A stretch of DNA of 16,960 nucleotides from DSBG01 sp049975365 (GTDB taxonomy: Bacteria > Desulfobacterota > Desulfomonilia > UBA1062): NCBI GenBank assembly GCA_049975365.1, contig JBNGDS010000068.1:1-16960 (forward strand), read 5' to 3'. Made by a program: the position numbers and the translations under genes. The notes under the pieces are model-generated. The model worked only from the letters and a program-made list of their open reading frames with translations, ran no database searches and was not told the DNA's origin. The first letter of the stretch is position 1, and every line of letters begins with the position of its first letter. Of the stretch, positions 1 to 7,705 are shown in pieces.

Positions 1-1687
1 GTTCTATGGCTGCAAGGAGCTGGAGCCGTTTGTTCTTCTCGAATTCATCGCTGATATCCCGCGCCACACAGACAATCTCGTGCCTCGAGTTGTCACGAAT
101 CTTGATGATGTTTGCCTTGTAAAACCTCTTCCCTGCAGGGGTCTCTATGGACATCTCGAAAGGCTCATGGCTGAGATGCTCCTCGATGGCATCGATGATC
201 TCCTGCATCCTCTGTACGGAAGCCTCATCATTGATAAAGTCTTTCCAATTCCTTCCGTACACCTCTTTCTGGGTCATGTTGATGGTTGACAGACCAGCCC
301 TGTTCATGAAGACGATCCGGGCTTGGCTGTCCAAGGAAAAGATGATGTCGCTGGTTCCCTCCACGATGGATTTGCATCGTTCTTCCGATTCTCTGAGCGC
401 CTTGATTTTCTTGTTTATTCCGTTTGCAAGCCTGTCGTTGAACTCCTGAATCCGTCTGTTTGCGTTTTTCAATTCCTGCTCAGCGACCTTCTGCTGTGTG
501 ATATCTTCAGCAACCACGACAAAGCCTGTGCAGGATCCATCCACCCCGTAGTCGAACGATAGACGATACGAGAGATAGTGCATGAACCGTTTCTTGGAGT
601 AGACCCGTATCTCGCCTTCGTGAGATGGAATCCTGTTTTTCGCAAGGTCACGCCACTTCTCAACAACAGGGTATTCCTCGGGGTGAACGATGTCCTTCCA
701 GGGGAATTTCCTGCCGAGCAGTTCTTCACGGCTGTACCCGAGGGTTCTTTCCACCTCACTGTTCACAAATTCACACGTGCAGTGATCATCCATCCAGATG
801 ATGATATCCTTTGCGTACTCAGTAAGCCTCTGGAACTTCCGTTCCAGCGAGTGTACGTTCCTGCTCGCTTCCTCGAGCCTGGCTTCCAGCGATTCTGCTT
901 TCACTTCCTCTCTTGGTCTGTCAGGAGCATGGGATAGGTCCCGTGCGATGCAGAACACGGCATTGGTCATGCCTTTGACATCCTTCATGACCCGTGCCCA
1001 CACCTTGATGTGCCTCACTGTCTGGTCTTTTGTTACAACGTGCACCGCGATGGAACCCGGCGGTTCACCCCGGATCTGACCATTGAGCGTGTCTATGGCA
1101 TACTGCCTGTCGTCATCGGTGATGATATCGAACAGGGTCTTGTCCCTGAGATCATCGATGGTGTAGCCGGAAAGTTCCTCAAACCGCCTGTTGAGGGCGA
1201 CAGGACGCAGGTGGATGTCGGTGACGAAGAGGGCATCCGTTGAATTGTCGAAAACGTCCTTGTAGATCGTCTCGGAGATGTCCGCCCGTCGTTTGTACTC
1301 ATGGAGGCTCACGATAGAGCCGCGCATCTCGAGGGCCTTGTCCACATTCTGTTTGAGTTCGCTGGGGAGAAACGCCCCCTTCCTCAGGTACCGGAATACA
1401 TGGGTCGACATTGCCTCGTCCATCGGCCAGTCGTCCTCGAAGGCAGTGATCACGATCACCATGATATCGGGATCGATCTCTGCACGAACCTTCTCCACCA
1501 AGGCTCTTCCGTCCATATCAGGCATCCTCAGATCCGTGATCATGAGGCTGTAGGGCTCGTGCTTGAGCGTCTCCAAGGCTTCCAGGGGTCCCGGGACCGC
1601 GAACACATCGTACTCATATTTCAGGACCTGGTAGAGGTAATTCCTGAAAACCAGATCATCCTCGACTATCAAAATCTTCTGTGACAT
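1..1687 (-). CDS. Response regulator with receiver and multiple PAS domains (3' end off window)
   Basis: The visible 562 residues begin with a CheY-like receiver at about 1-120: acidic pair D10/D11, phospho-acceptor D52 in ITDLRMPDMDG, T81 in VIVITA and K103 in YLRKG. Three PAS-type sensor segments follow at roughly 130-240, 265-380 and 415-530. Each ends in a PAC-like motif (CIARDLS, VVAEDIT, CVARDIS), and a charged linker that may be coiled coil precedes the third. The frame is still open at the window edge (LQLLAAIE, the usual lead-in to another PAS), so the output domain is not visible and could be a kinase, GGDEF or another PAS. The ATG at 1687 lies two bases after the stop of the histidine kinase, with AAGGGAT in that gene's last codons as a possible ribosome site. 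The two proteins are therefore probably cognate partners. This is a cytoplasmic signalling protein with no membrane segment in the visible part. The architecture is well supported; the signal is unknown. Confidence 0.88.
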   Translation of the reverse strand, partial: MSQKILIVEDDLVFRNYLYQVLKYEYDVFAVPGPLEALETLKHEPYSLMITDLRMPDMDGRALVEKVRAEIDPDIMVIVITAFEDDWPMDEAMSTHVFRYLRKGAFLPSELKQNVDKALEMRGSIVSLHEYKRRADISETIYKDVFDNSTDALFVTDIHLRPVALNRRFEELSGYTIDDLRDKTLFDIITDDDRQYAIDTLNGQIRGEPPGSIAVHVVTKDQTVRHIKVWARVMKDVKGMTNAVFCIARDLSHAPDRPREEVKAESLEARLEEASRNVHSLERKFQRLTEYAKDIIIWMDDHCTCEFVNSEVERTLGYSREELLGRKFPWKDIVHPEEYPVVEKWRDLAKNRIPSHEGEIRVYSKKRFMHYLSYRLSFDYGVDGSCTGFVVVAEDITQQKVAEQELKNANRRIQEFNDRLANGINKKIKALRESEERCKSIVEGTSDIIFSLDSQARIVFMNRAGLSTINMTQKEVYGRNWKDFINDEASVQRMQEIIDAIEEHLSHEPFEMSIETPAGKRFYKANIIKIRDNSRHEIVCVARDISDEFEKNKRLQLLAAIE

Positions 1688-1689
1688 GC

Positions 1690-4125
1690 CTATCCCTTGC
1701 CTTCCGGTACCGATACGGTAAATGTCGACCCCTCCCCTGGCTTTGAATATACCTGGATCTCGCCCCCAAGGGAATCGACGATGTCACGGGCCAGTGAAAG
1801 GCCCAGTCCCATGCCGGTTTTCAGAGGCCAGGCAGTGTACAGCGGATCGAAGATCTTTTCGATCTGGGCCTGGTCCATGCCAATGCCGTGGTCGATCACA
1901 GAAAATTGAACATCTCCCCTTCCTCTCTTCACCTGAACCACTACCTCTGAACCCTGAGAAGACGCATTGATCGCATTCATCAGCAGATTCATCAATACCT
2001 GTTCAAGTGCATGCACCTTGATCCTGATGGTTTCCACCCCGATCTCGTGCTTCAGGGTGATACCCGAAGATCCGGCCTGAACCTTCACCAGCTGAAAGAT
2101 TCCCTCCAGGAATCCATACACGTCCACGTCCGATTCAGGGCTTTCCCACTTCCTGGTGAAATTCAGGAGCTGATTCACGATCTTCAGGACATTCTCCGAT
2201 GCCGTGAAGATATTCGAGATCATATCCGTGAAATCCTGGTCCTGGACGTTGTTCCGCAACACCTGAATCCTTCCGTGATGCAGATCGTCACGAATGATGC
2301 TGCTGAACCCGTGGATTGCCCCGAGTGGACTCTTCATGTTGTGGGCCATGGATGCCGCAAGGTTCCCTACTACCGACATCTTTGCATAGGCCAGGGTCCG
2401 TTTCTGCTCCTCCAGATCCTTGGTGATATCCATGACTGAAAGAATCTGCCACCGGGGTGCGGCAAGCACTCGCAGCACGAACCGAAACGATTTCTCCCCA
2501 GCGGCCCAGACCAGATGTGTCTCTGATCGGGAGATGATCGCATCCTTCAATTGGTGAGCTACCGCATCGCCCCCTGCGAGGAGCTGCTCCACAATGTCGT
2601 GGCCATCTATCCCGAGGGCTGTGCGGATGGATTTTGATTTCTCGTTCTCCGCCCTGACACGGTTTTCCTCATCCAGAAGACACAGTCCGAAGGGAGAGGC
2701 ATCCAGCAGTTCCCTGTTCAGGTCGGTGAGGTACTCAGCCTTCAGCTTCTCGTCAGATACCCGTTTCAGGGCCTTCCTCACCATCTCATGTTCACGCAGG
2801 AGGGAATCCTCTGCATGAATGCGTCTCAGGCAGGATGAAACTGATCCGATGAGAGAAGACATGAGGACCCCGTCTTCCGCAAGTTCGGTGTCCAAAAGAG
2901 TGAAGTGCACGAAAACCCCTGAGGGAAGATTCATCCCCGCCTGATAGTTTCCACTCAGAATCAATCCCTTGAGCTCTTCATCATTGACCTTGAGAATCCG
3001 GGGTGGGCTCCCTTTTTCGACCTGGTATACCAGACTCACATCCCCGGTGTGTATCCCTCCGAGAAATGCATCGGCCAGACCGCTTTCAAAGAATGCCTGT
3101 GAAGTCTTTTCAAGAGCCTCCGGTATCTTTGCCGAGGTATTGAGACGTTCGAGAAGCTGAACCAGAAGCAGAGCGCGTTTCTTTTCCAGGGCGCTGTCTT
3201 TTCCTGCCTGCTGCAGCCTCAGCGAAATGTCCGCAAGCCGAGTGCTGGCGCGATTCACTAGGTGGAAAAGCCCTTCACTGGGTTTCCCGATCCCGATTTC
3301 TTCACAGATCATGTCAATCTGTCTGGGGACTCTCTCCATGACTTCATCCAGGACGTCCTCAGAAAGATTGAATCTTGTCAGAAGCTGGCTCGTAACAGTC
3401 TGGGGAAAGTTGTTGCCCGATGCCCCGATAGAGGCCATGTGCGTGAGGATGTTGGCAATGTGCACGATCCCGGAGAGGAGAAACTGGTCTTCATCGATAA
3501 CCTGAACCGGTGCATGATGAGACCATACTGCCTCTTCATAGAACCGGGGCAATTTCCAGTGGGAGAGCACCTCTCGCCCCACCTCGGCGTGTGTCGTGCC
3601 GAGCATGTCCTGTTCCACATCCACCAGTGGCCGTGAATCACTCGCAGCCTGACTGATGACCTGTGCATAGGTATCGGGGTCCATCCTGTCCAGGACCATC
3701 TTCCCGATATCATGGAGCAGCCCTGCACAGAATGCCTTGGGCGCGAGGCTCTGTGACACGCTCTCCATCATGGCCTGAGCAAAGAGTGCACACGCCATCG
3801 AGTGCCGCCAGAATTGCTTGTGATCCAGGGGAGAGTCCTTGACCGAGGGAAACATGTCTACCACAGACAATCCCAAGGCAAGGGTGCGCACGGCATCAAT
3901 TCCGATCAGCACAATCGCGTCCCGCACGGTGGAGATGGCACGAGATCTCTTGTAATAACTGGAGTTCGCGAGCGAGAGAATGCGTGCCGTGAGCGACTGA
4001 TCCTTTTCGATCAGACCAGCGATCTTCGGAACGGAGACCTCCTCTTCAAGTGCCATTCTGATCACGTGATCTGCGAGCTCGGGAAGGACAGGCACAGAGT
4101 GGACATCAAGTGTGTGCGCTTTCAT
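1690..4125 (-). CDS. HDOD domain / PAS-like / sensor histidine kinase hybrid
   Basis: An 811-residue cytoplasmic protein. Residues 1-200 form an HDOD domain (HD-related output domain) with FWRHS (H108), GLLHDIGK (H138/D139), THAEVG (H179) and SHH (H203/H204), so most HD-type metal ligands are present. Residues 300-450 form a GAF-like linker of low certainty, and 465-580 resemble PAS (SPFGLCLLDEENRV, then VMDITKDLEEQ). The C-terminus is a complete kinase: H-box AHNMKSPLG with phospho-acceptor H595, N-box around N717, DHGIGM with D745, and GMGLGLSLA at 771-779. The H-box HNMKSP is atypical against the common HEIRNP but keeps the H-to-P spacing. No transmembrane segment is seen, so it should sense an internal cue. 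The start codon overlaps the stop of the upstream radical SAM gene as ATGA, which implies translational coupling. The response regulator follows after two bases. The kinase assignment is firm; the ligand and the role of the HDOD part are not known. Confidence 0.92.
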   Translation of the reverse strand: MKAHTLDVHSVPVLPELADHVIRMALEEEVSVPKIAGLIEKDQSLTARILSLANSSYYKRSRAISTVRDAIVLIGIDAVRTLALGLSVVDMFPSVKDSPLDHKQFWRHSMACALFAQAMMESVSQSLAPKAFCAGLLHDIGKMVLDRMDPDTYAQVISQAASDSRPLVDVEQDMLGTTHAEVGREVLSHWKLPRFYEEAVWSHHAPVQVIDEDQFLLSGIVHIANILTHMASIGASGNNFPQTVTSQLLTRFNLSEDVLDEVMERVPRQIDMICEEIGIGKPSEGLFHLVNRASTRLADISLRLQQAGKDSALEKKRALLLVQLLERLNTSAKIPEALEKTSQAFFESGLADAFLGGIHTGDVSLVYQVEKGSPPRILKVNDEELKGLILSGNYQAGMNLPSGVFVHFTLLDTELAEDGVLMSSLIGSVSSCLRRIHAEDSLLREHEMVRKALKRVSDEKLKAEYLTDLNRELLDASPFGLCLLDEENRVRAENEKSKSIRTALGIDGHDIVEQLLAGGDAVAHQLKDAIISRSETHLVWAAGEKSFRFVLRVLAAPRWQILSVMDITKDLEEQKRTLAYAKMSVVGNLAASMAHNMKSPLGAIHGFSSIIRDDLHHGRIQVLRNNVQDQDFTDMISNIFTASENVLKIVNQLLNFTRKWESPESDVDVYGFLEGIFQLVKVQAGSSGITLKHEIGVETIRIKVHALEQVLMNLLMNAINASSQGSEVVVQVKRGRGDVQFSVIDHGIGMDQAQIEKIFDPLYTAWPLKTGMGLGLSLARDIVDSLGGEIQVYSKPGEGSTFTVSVPEGKG

Positions 4126-5165
4126 AGAATATACTCTATAATATCCCTAAGTTGGAGACAAGCTCTTTCTCCTTGGTCCTGAATCCTCATATATCCCCTC
4201 GGTAATGTCTCATCAAAACTGTACGAAAACTTCAGATCCTCGACGGTCTTTCTCCTGTACCCAAGCAGGTCGGGAAGATCCCTCGGGTTGACGCTGAGGC
4301 GCACGGGAAGCATCCTGTCCGCAAGCAGGTGTTCTGCCAGGATCCTGAACCCTTGTGCGCGAACCATCGACCCGAAGGCAGGATGATACGGTCCGGCAAC
4401 CACGTTCAGCGAATCTGACTGGGGAAGCCCTACCCTGAGGATTCTACACCCCGAATCCTGAAGGACGAGAGAGGCATACAGGGCCCTGAGAAGAGCTTCT
4501 TCAAGGCTAAGGGGCGTATACCGTCCCTGCCTGTACAATGTCTCGAGCCCTGTATCACCAATCACCACAACGGGATAGACACGGGCCGTATCGGGTTTGA
4601 GGGAGACAACTGCATCAATGGTGGAAATGAAGCTGTTCCGATCCTCGGTGGGGAGGCCTGGCATGAGCTGAACACCGAGCTGCATGCCGGAGGCGTGAAT
4701 GAGAGATGCCGCGTCAATGCACTGTGTCCGCGTGTGCCCTCGTCTGCTCGCGAACAATACCGCATCATCCATGGACTGCACGCCGATCTCCACTTCACGG
4801 CACCCTGCATCCGAGAGCATGTTCAGGACCTTTCGCGTAACCATGTCCGGCCTCGTGGAGACCTTCATACCATGAACGACCCCGCTCTGCCTCAGAGATG
4901 AGGCAACATCGAGATACTCGCACATCAGATCTTCATCGAGACCTGTGAAGGTGCCTCCGTAAAAGGCAATGAGTCGTGTCCTCTCTCGAACGTGTGAGGA
5001 AAACGAGAGGAATCTCTCCACGATCCCTGGAATCTCCCCCGGGGGCACTGGAAGCGAAAACTGTCTCTGGTCGCAGAACATGCACCGGTGGGGGCATCCC
5101 ATGTGCGAGATGAAAATGGGAATGATCAGAGGGGATAATCGAGCAATAGCAATGCCTCCTTGCAT
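4122..5165 (-). CDS. Radical SAM protein, Elp3-like family lacking the acetyltransferase domain
   Basis: A 347-residue protein with the radical SAM cluster motif CPHRCMFC near the N-terminus (CxxxCxxC, three cysteines for the [4Fe-4S] cluster that cleaves SAM). It also has FYGGTFTG (the GGE-like SAM-binding strand), STRPDM, EIGVQSM and GVQLMPGLP, all typical of Elp3/HemN-type TIM barrels. Full Elp3 is longer and carries a GNAT acetyltransferase domain, which is absent here. Such shortened Elp3-like proteins are known beside rnc in several bacterial lineages, and a role in tRNA modification is often supposed but not shown. The start is uncertain. The ATG at 5165 lies 40 bases inside rnc with no clear ribosome site before it, while an AAGGAGG at 5161-5155 lies just after that ATG. 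The 3' end overlaps the next gene by four bases. The family call is firm; the biochemical reaction is unknown. Confidence 0.85.
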   Translation of the reverse strand: MQGGIAIARLSPLIIPIFISHMGCPHRCMFCDQRQFSLPVPPGEIPGIVERFLSFSSHVRERTRLIAFYGGTFTGLDEDLMCEYLDVASSLRQSGVVHGMKVSTRPDMVTRKVLNMLSDAGCREVEIGVQSMDDAVLFASRRGHTRTQCIDAASLIHASGMQLGVQLMPGLPTEDRNSFISTIDAVVSLKPDTARVYPVVVIGDTGLETLYRQGRYTPLSLEEALLRALYASLVLQDSGCRILRVGLPQSDSLNVVAGPYHPAFGSMVRAQGFRILAEHLLADRMLPVRLSVNPRDLPDLLGYRRKTVEDLKFSYSFDETLPRGYMRIQDQGERACLQLRDIIEYIL

Positions 5166-5815
5166 GCGATCTGGGCCGCCTGTTTCTTGTTCTTTCCTCT
5201 TCCCCGGCCGATTGTCCTGTCGTGCAGGGTTACGCTTACCTCAAATTCCTTGTCGTGCTCCGGTCCTGACTCGTCTATTACCACGATCCTCGGCAATTCC
5301 TTGAACACCGACTGGCAGTATTCCAGGAGCGTACTCTTGTAGTCTGTGATCGAGATGTCTTCCAGGGTTCCCAGGGCTTCTTCAAAGTGACGCTGCACCA
5401 CACGAAATGCCGTATCAAAGGAACTGTCCAGGTAGATCGCCCCGATAAGCGCCTCGTACGCATCAGCAAGGATTGAAGACTTTTCCCTGCCCCCGTCCAT
5501 CTCTTCGCCCTTGCCCAGGAAAAGGAATCTCCCCAGGGAAAAATACCTGGCTATCCTGGACAACGTGCCTTCGTTGATGAGTTCGGCCCGTTTCTTGGTC
5601 AGCACCCCTTCCTTCTCGTCTGGAAACTGGATGAAAAGCCGGGACGTGATGATGGAATTGATGATCGAATCCCCCAGGAATTCGAGTCTCTGGTTATCGC
5701 AGATGGCCTCATCCTTGTGTTCATTGACATATGTCGTGTGAGTGAGCGCCTCTTTCAGAAGATCCCTGTTCCCGAAGGCATGACCAATCCTCAACTCAAA
5801 AACCTCATGCGCCAC
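5126..5815 (-). CDS. rnc: Ribonuclease III
   Basis: A 229-residue double-strand-specific endoribonuclease that matures rRNA precursors and processes structured mRNAs as a homodimer. The N-terminal endonuclease domain carries the signature NQRLEFLGDS (residues 42-51 approximately) and the second metal-binding segment DAYEALIGAIYLD. The Asp and Glu ligands of both are intact. The C-terminal double-stranded RNA-binding domain runs from DYKSTLLEYCQ to the end and includes GRGKNKKQAAQIACKEAL. Length matches the family. The start is the GTG at 5815, chosen because GGAGGG at 5829-5824 lies 8 bases upstream. This places the start 11 bases inside surE, so the two genes are translationally coupled. Gln replaces the more common Glu in the N(E)RLEFLGDS motif at a non-catalytic position. 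I am confident in this call. Confidence 0.96.
   Translation of the reverse strand: MAHEVFELRIGHAFGNRDLLKEALTHTTYVNEHKDEAICDNQRLEFLGDSIINSIITSRLFIQFPDEKEGVLTKKRAELINEGTLSRIARYFSLGRFLFLGKGEEMDGGREKSSILADAYEALIGAIYLDSSFDTAFRVVQRHFEEALGTLEDISITDYKSTLLEYCQSVFKELPRIVVIDESGPEHDKEFEVSVTLHDRTIGRGRGKNKKQAAQIACKEALLLLDYPL
5155..5161 (-). promoter_or_regulatory. Candidate ribosome site inside the end of rnc for the radical SAM gene
   Basis: The minus strand reads AAGGAGG here, a near-perfect Shine-Dalgarno sequence lying in rnc codons for Lys-Glu-Ala. It sits after the ATG at 5165. The only in-frame codon at normal spacing (7 bases) is an ATT at 5147-5145, a rare start codon. Either ribosomes start at ATT, or the motif is a coincidence of coding sequence and initiation at the ATG depends on coupling to rnc translation. 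Confidence 0.4.
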
Positions 5816-6578
5816 GGAGCAGACCCTCCAGGATCACACCATCGAGAACCCCGTTTTCAATCGGCCTCCCCAGCTTGTAGTGTATGGGTGTTATGGATAT
5901 CATGTTGTTCTTCAGACAGATTGCATCGGTATCCTCGGAGTCATCGATGACCTGAGTGAGACCGGCCTGCCAGTAGTATATCGTGCCGCGGGGATTCTCC
6001 CTTCTCACGAATTTATCGACAATTCTGGAATCGCCCTGCCGGGTGATCCGCACGCCGGAGATTTCTTCAATCGGTTTCGACGGGCAGTTGATGTTCAGGG
6101 CATAGGGAAGCGGCTCCGACAGCGCAGCCAGTTTTTCCGCAAAACGAGACCCAAACAGGCTTGCCCCCCGGTAGTCCGGGCTGAGGTAATTGTCCACCGA
6201 CAGGGCTATCCCGGTATACCCGAGGATGAGCGCCTCGGTGGCAGCTGAAACCGTTCCTGAATACAGGACATTGATCCCCACGTTCTCCCCCCTGTTGATG
6301 CCGGAAATCACGACGTCAGGGGGCTTTGTCATGATACAGGAAATACCCAGTTTTACACAGTCTGCAGGTGAACCGGTGATTCCATACCCGTAGAAATCCC
6401 CCGATCTCTGGATGGGGATGACTTTGAGGGGATCCGATATGGTGATGGTGTGTCCAACTGCCGACTGCTCGGTTACAGGTGCGATGACCACAACCTCGCC
6501 GATTTTTTCCAGTTCGTGCTTTATGGCGGCGAGGCCTTGCGCATAGATGCCGTCATCGTTTGTCAGGAGAAATCGCAT
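5805..6578 (-). CDS. surE: 5'/3'-nucleotidase SurE
   Basis: A 257-residue metal-dependent phosphatase that dephosphorylates nucleoside monophosphates and is linked to stationary-phase survival and repair. Family landmarks are MRFLLTNDDGI at the N-terminus (the Asp-Asp metal pair), VIAPVTEQSAVGH (the Ser ligand region), GITGSPADCVKLG, and VISGINRGENVGINVLYSGTVSAATEA (the Asn ligand and phosphate-binding loop). Length is typical for SurE. The ATG at 6578 has only a weak ribosome site (AAAGATC) upstream. It is the first gene of a tightly overlapping block with rnc, the radical SAM gene and the two-component genes. The 176-base gap upstream is the likely place for the promoter, but I see no convincing consensus there. 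Confidence 0.95.
   Translation of the reverse strand: MRFLLTNDDGIYAQGLAAIKHELEKIGEVVVIAPVTEQSAVGHTITISDPLKVIPIQRSGDFYGYGITGSPADCVKLGISCIMTKPPDVVISGINRGENVGINVLYSGTVSAATEALILGYTGIALSVDNYLSPDYRGASLFGSRFAEKLAALSEPLPYALNINCPSKPIEEISGVRITRQGDSRIVDKFVRRENPRGTIYYWQAGLTQVIDDSEDTDAICLKNNMISITPIHYKLGRPIENGVLDGVILEGLLRGA
5824..5829 (-). promoter_or_regulatory. Ribosome binding site of rnc (supports the GTG start)
   Basis: GGAGGG on the minus strand, 8 bases before the GTG at 5815 and inside the last codons of surE. An ATG at 5808-5806 is out of the rnc frame, so the GTG is the supported start. Confidence 0.6.
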
Positions 6579-6680
6579 ACCAGATCTTTAGCCCTGTGGG
6601 ACGAGATATGCAAGAGTGAAGAACATCCGGGAATAGATTTCAGATAGTCGTGTGAAAACACTCACGCTCGTGTCCTGAAC

Positions 6681-6690
6681 CCTGATCAGG
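6681..6690. repeat. Perfect 10-base palindrome upstream of surE
   Basis: CCTGATCAGG is its own reverse complement and lies about 100 bases before the surE start, in the gap that should hold the operon promoter. A related string, TGATCAGGATCAGG, occurs at about 7670-7683 before selC, and both contain TGATCAGGATC. It may be a regulator site or chance. Confidence 0.3.
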
Positions 6691-6754
6691 ATCCCCCATT
6701 GATTTTTTCTCCGACGTATCTGAGAAGACTCAAGAATCCTGGATGAGTTCCGTG

Positions 6755-6949
6755 TCACACGTACAGGTCGATAGTTCTCCCGAGATGCTCCACCAACTCA
6801 CTGACCAGAGATGCGGCATTTTTTTGTGCATCGAGGATGAACCGTATCCTTGCTGCATCGATCCTGTTTTGGATCTCCATGGCATGGGCGGTAATGAGTG
6901 CTCGATCGAGCGACGAATCCGTTCCCGTCACAGGTTCAAGAATACGCAT
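6755..6949 (-). CDS. Small YjfB-like protein (putative motility-family), 64 residues
   Basis: A 64-residue soluble, helix-forming protein. The pattern of a short lead, an Ala-rich helix with NRIDAARIRFILDAQKNAA, and a Gly-x-x-Ile-Asp-x-x-Val type tail (LGRTIDLYV) resembles the YjfB family. That family consists of small proteins annotated as putative motility proteins, with no established function. The ATG at 6949 is preceded by a G-rich stretch (GGGGGGAT) about 7 bases upstream that could serve as a ribosome site. It lies between the TonB-like gene (59 bases upstream) and surE (176 bases downstream) on the same strand. Neither neighbour is a flagellar gene, so context does not support a motility role. 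The composition looks like a real protein rather than a shadow, and no competing frame is convincing. The family link is from memory of the pattern only. Confidence 0.55.
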   Translation of the reverse strand: MRILEPVTGTDSSLDRALITAHAMEIQNRIDAARIRFILDAQKNAASLVSELVEHLGRTIDLYV

Positions 6950-7008
6950 GTCACCATCCCCCCACAGAAGATTCTCTCCCCCTCAACCCGGCATTCATTC
7001 GGGTGAGT

Positions 7009-7518
7009 TCATTCCAGTACATAGCAGAAACGTCCGGTAATTCTCAATGTCCTTGTGGTGATGTCCTCCGTGAATGGACCGAATGGGGCTGCCTCCTCCA
7101 CTGAGCGTATGGCTGCCCAGTCCAGCGATGAGGAACCGGAAGAGGAAAGAATCCCGATGGAGGCAAGCTTCCCGTCGCTGTCGAGTTCGAAATAGATTTT
7201 CACCACCCCGTCCTCTCCCCTGGCAATGGCATCATCCGGGTACACCCAGGCATGAAAGATCTTTGTCTTCAGGAGTTCGAGGTAATCATCACTCACAACC
7301 CCTTCCACCTCGAAGGAGACGCCATTGGGCAATTCTTCTGTTTCCTGAGCCTCTTCAGGTGGTTCCCTCTGCGGTATATCTTCCACAAGACTCACCGGGA
7401 CCGAGTCTTCCACAGGGAGGACCAGCTGTGTCCTGGCGAGGATCTCCCACGGCTGGAGGAGAACCAGGATGTGGATGCACACCGAAATGAGAAACGCCAC
7501 CAGCAGGCGTGGATTCAT
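7009..7518 (-). CDS. TonB C-terminal domain protein (TonB/TolA-like energy transducer)
   Basis: 169 residues from the ATG at 7518. One N-terminal hydrophobic helix (LLVAFLISVCIHILVLL) anchors it in the inner membrane. A Pro/Glu-rich periplasmic linker follows (PQREPPEEAQETEELP), then a C-terminal domain of about 90 residues: LLKTKIFHAWVYPDDA, VKIYFELDSDGKLASIGILSSSGSSSLDWAAIRSV, then APFGPF. This is the TonB C-terminal fold, which contacts outer-membrane partners. It is shorter than classical TonB and has no adjacent ExbB/ExbD or receptor, so it may be a TolA-like or orphan TonB. A start at TTG 7554 is possible, but it would add residues before the membrane anchor and the TTG lies in a TTGACA string. 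Neither start has a good ribosome site. Confidence 0.8.
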   Translation of the reverse strand: MNPRLLVAFLISVCIHILVLLQPWEILARTQLVLPVEDSVPVSLVEDIPQREPPEEAQETEELPNGVSFEVEGVVSDDYLELLKTKIFHAWVYPDDAIARGEDGVVKIYFELDSDGKLASIGILSSSGSSSLDWAAIRSVEEAAPFGPFTEDITTRTLRITGRFCYVLE

Positions 7519-7592
7519 AGGAATACACAAGACAACAAACCCAGGCACTGTCAAGGATGATTTTCCCCGGACGCATACTGACGACAGCAGTC

Positions 7593-7617
7593 GAATAACC
7601 CTGTTCCCCGGTTATTC
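7593..7617. repeat. 8-base perfect inverted repeat with 9-base loop
   Basis: GAATAACC at 7593-7600 and GGTTATTC at 7610-7617 are exact reverse complements around CTGTTCCCC. It sits between the start of the TonB-like gene (minus) and selC (plus). No run of T follows on either strand, so it is not a standard terminator. An operator for one or both divergent genes, or a transcript hairpin, are the likely options. Confidence 0.45.
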
Positions 7618-7668
7618 CTGTGTGTCGTCGGATTCGGTCGATTTTCCACATACAAGCACACGGGTGCA

Positions 7669-7697
7669 TTGATCAGGATCAGGGAAATGTGCTAAGG
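7669..7697 (+). promoter_or_regulatory. Weak candidate promoter of selC
   Basis: TTGATC at 7669-7674 and CTAAGG at 7692-7697, 17 bases apart, lie 8 bases before the mature tRNA start. The -35 is fair and the -10 poor. The position is right but the match is weak. Confidence 0.22.
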
Positions 7698-7705
7698 ACA
7701 CAAGT

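Noticed and set aside
578..1684. Several plus-strand frames opposite the response regulator (for example 578-937 and 1301-1684)
   Set aside because: The minus strand gives a continuous receiver/PAS protein; these frames have no ribosome sites and mirror its codons.
6970..7000. ACCCG/CGGGT stem between the TonB-like gene and the small ORF
   Set aside because: Five-base arms and no T run; could be chance.
7518..7554. TTGACA at 7554-7549 (minus) as a -35 box or TTG start for the TonB-like gene
   Set aside because: No good -10 at proper spacing before the ATG at 7518, and a TTG start lacks a ribosome site; left undecided rather than called.
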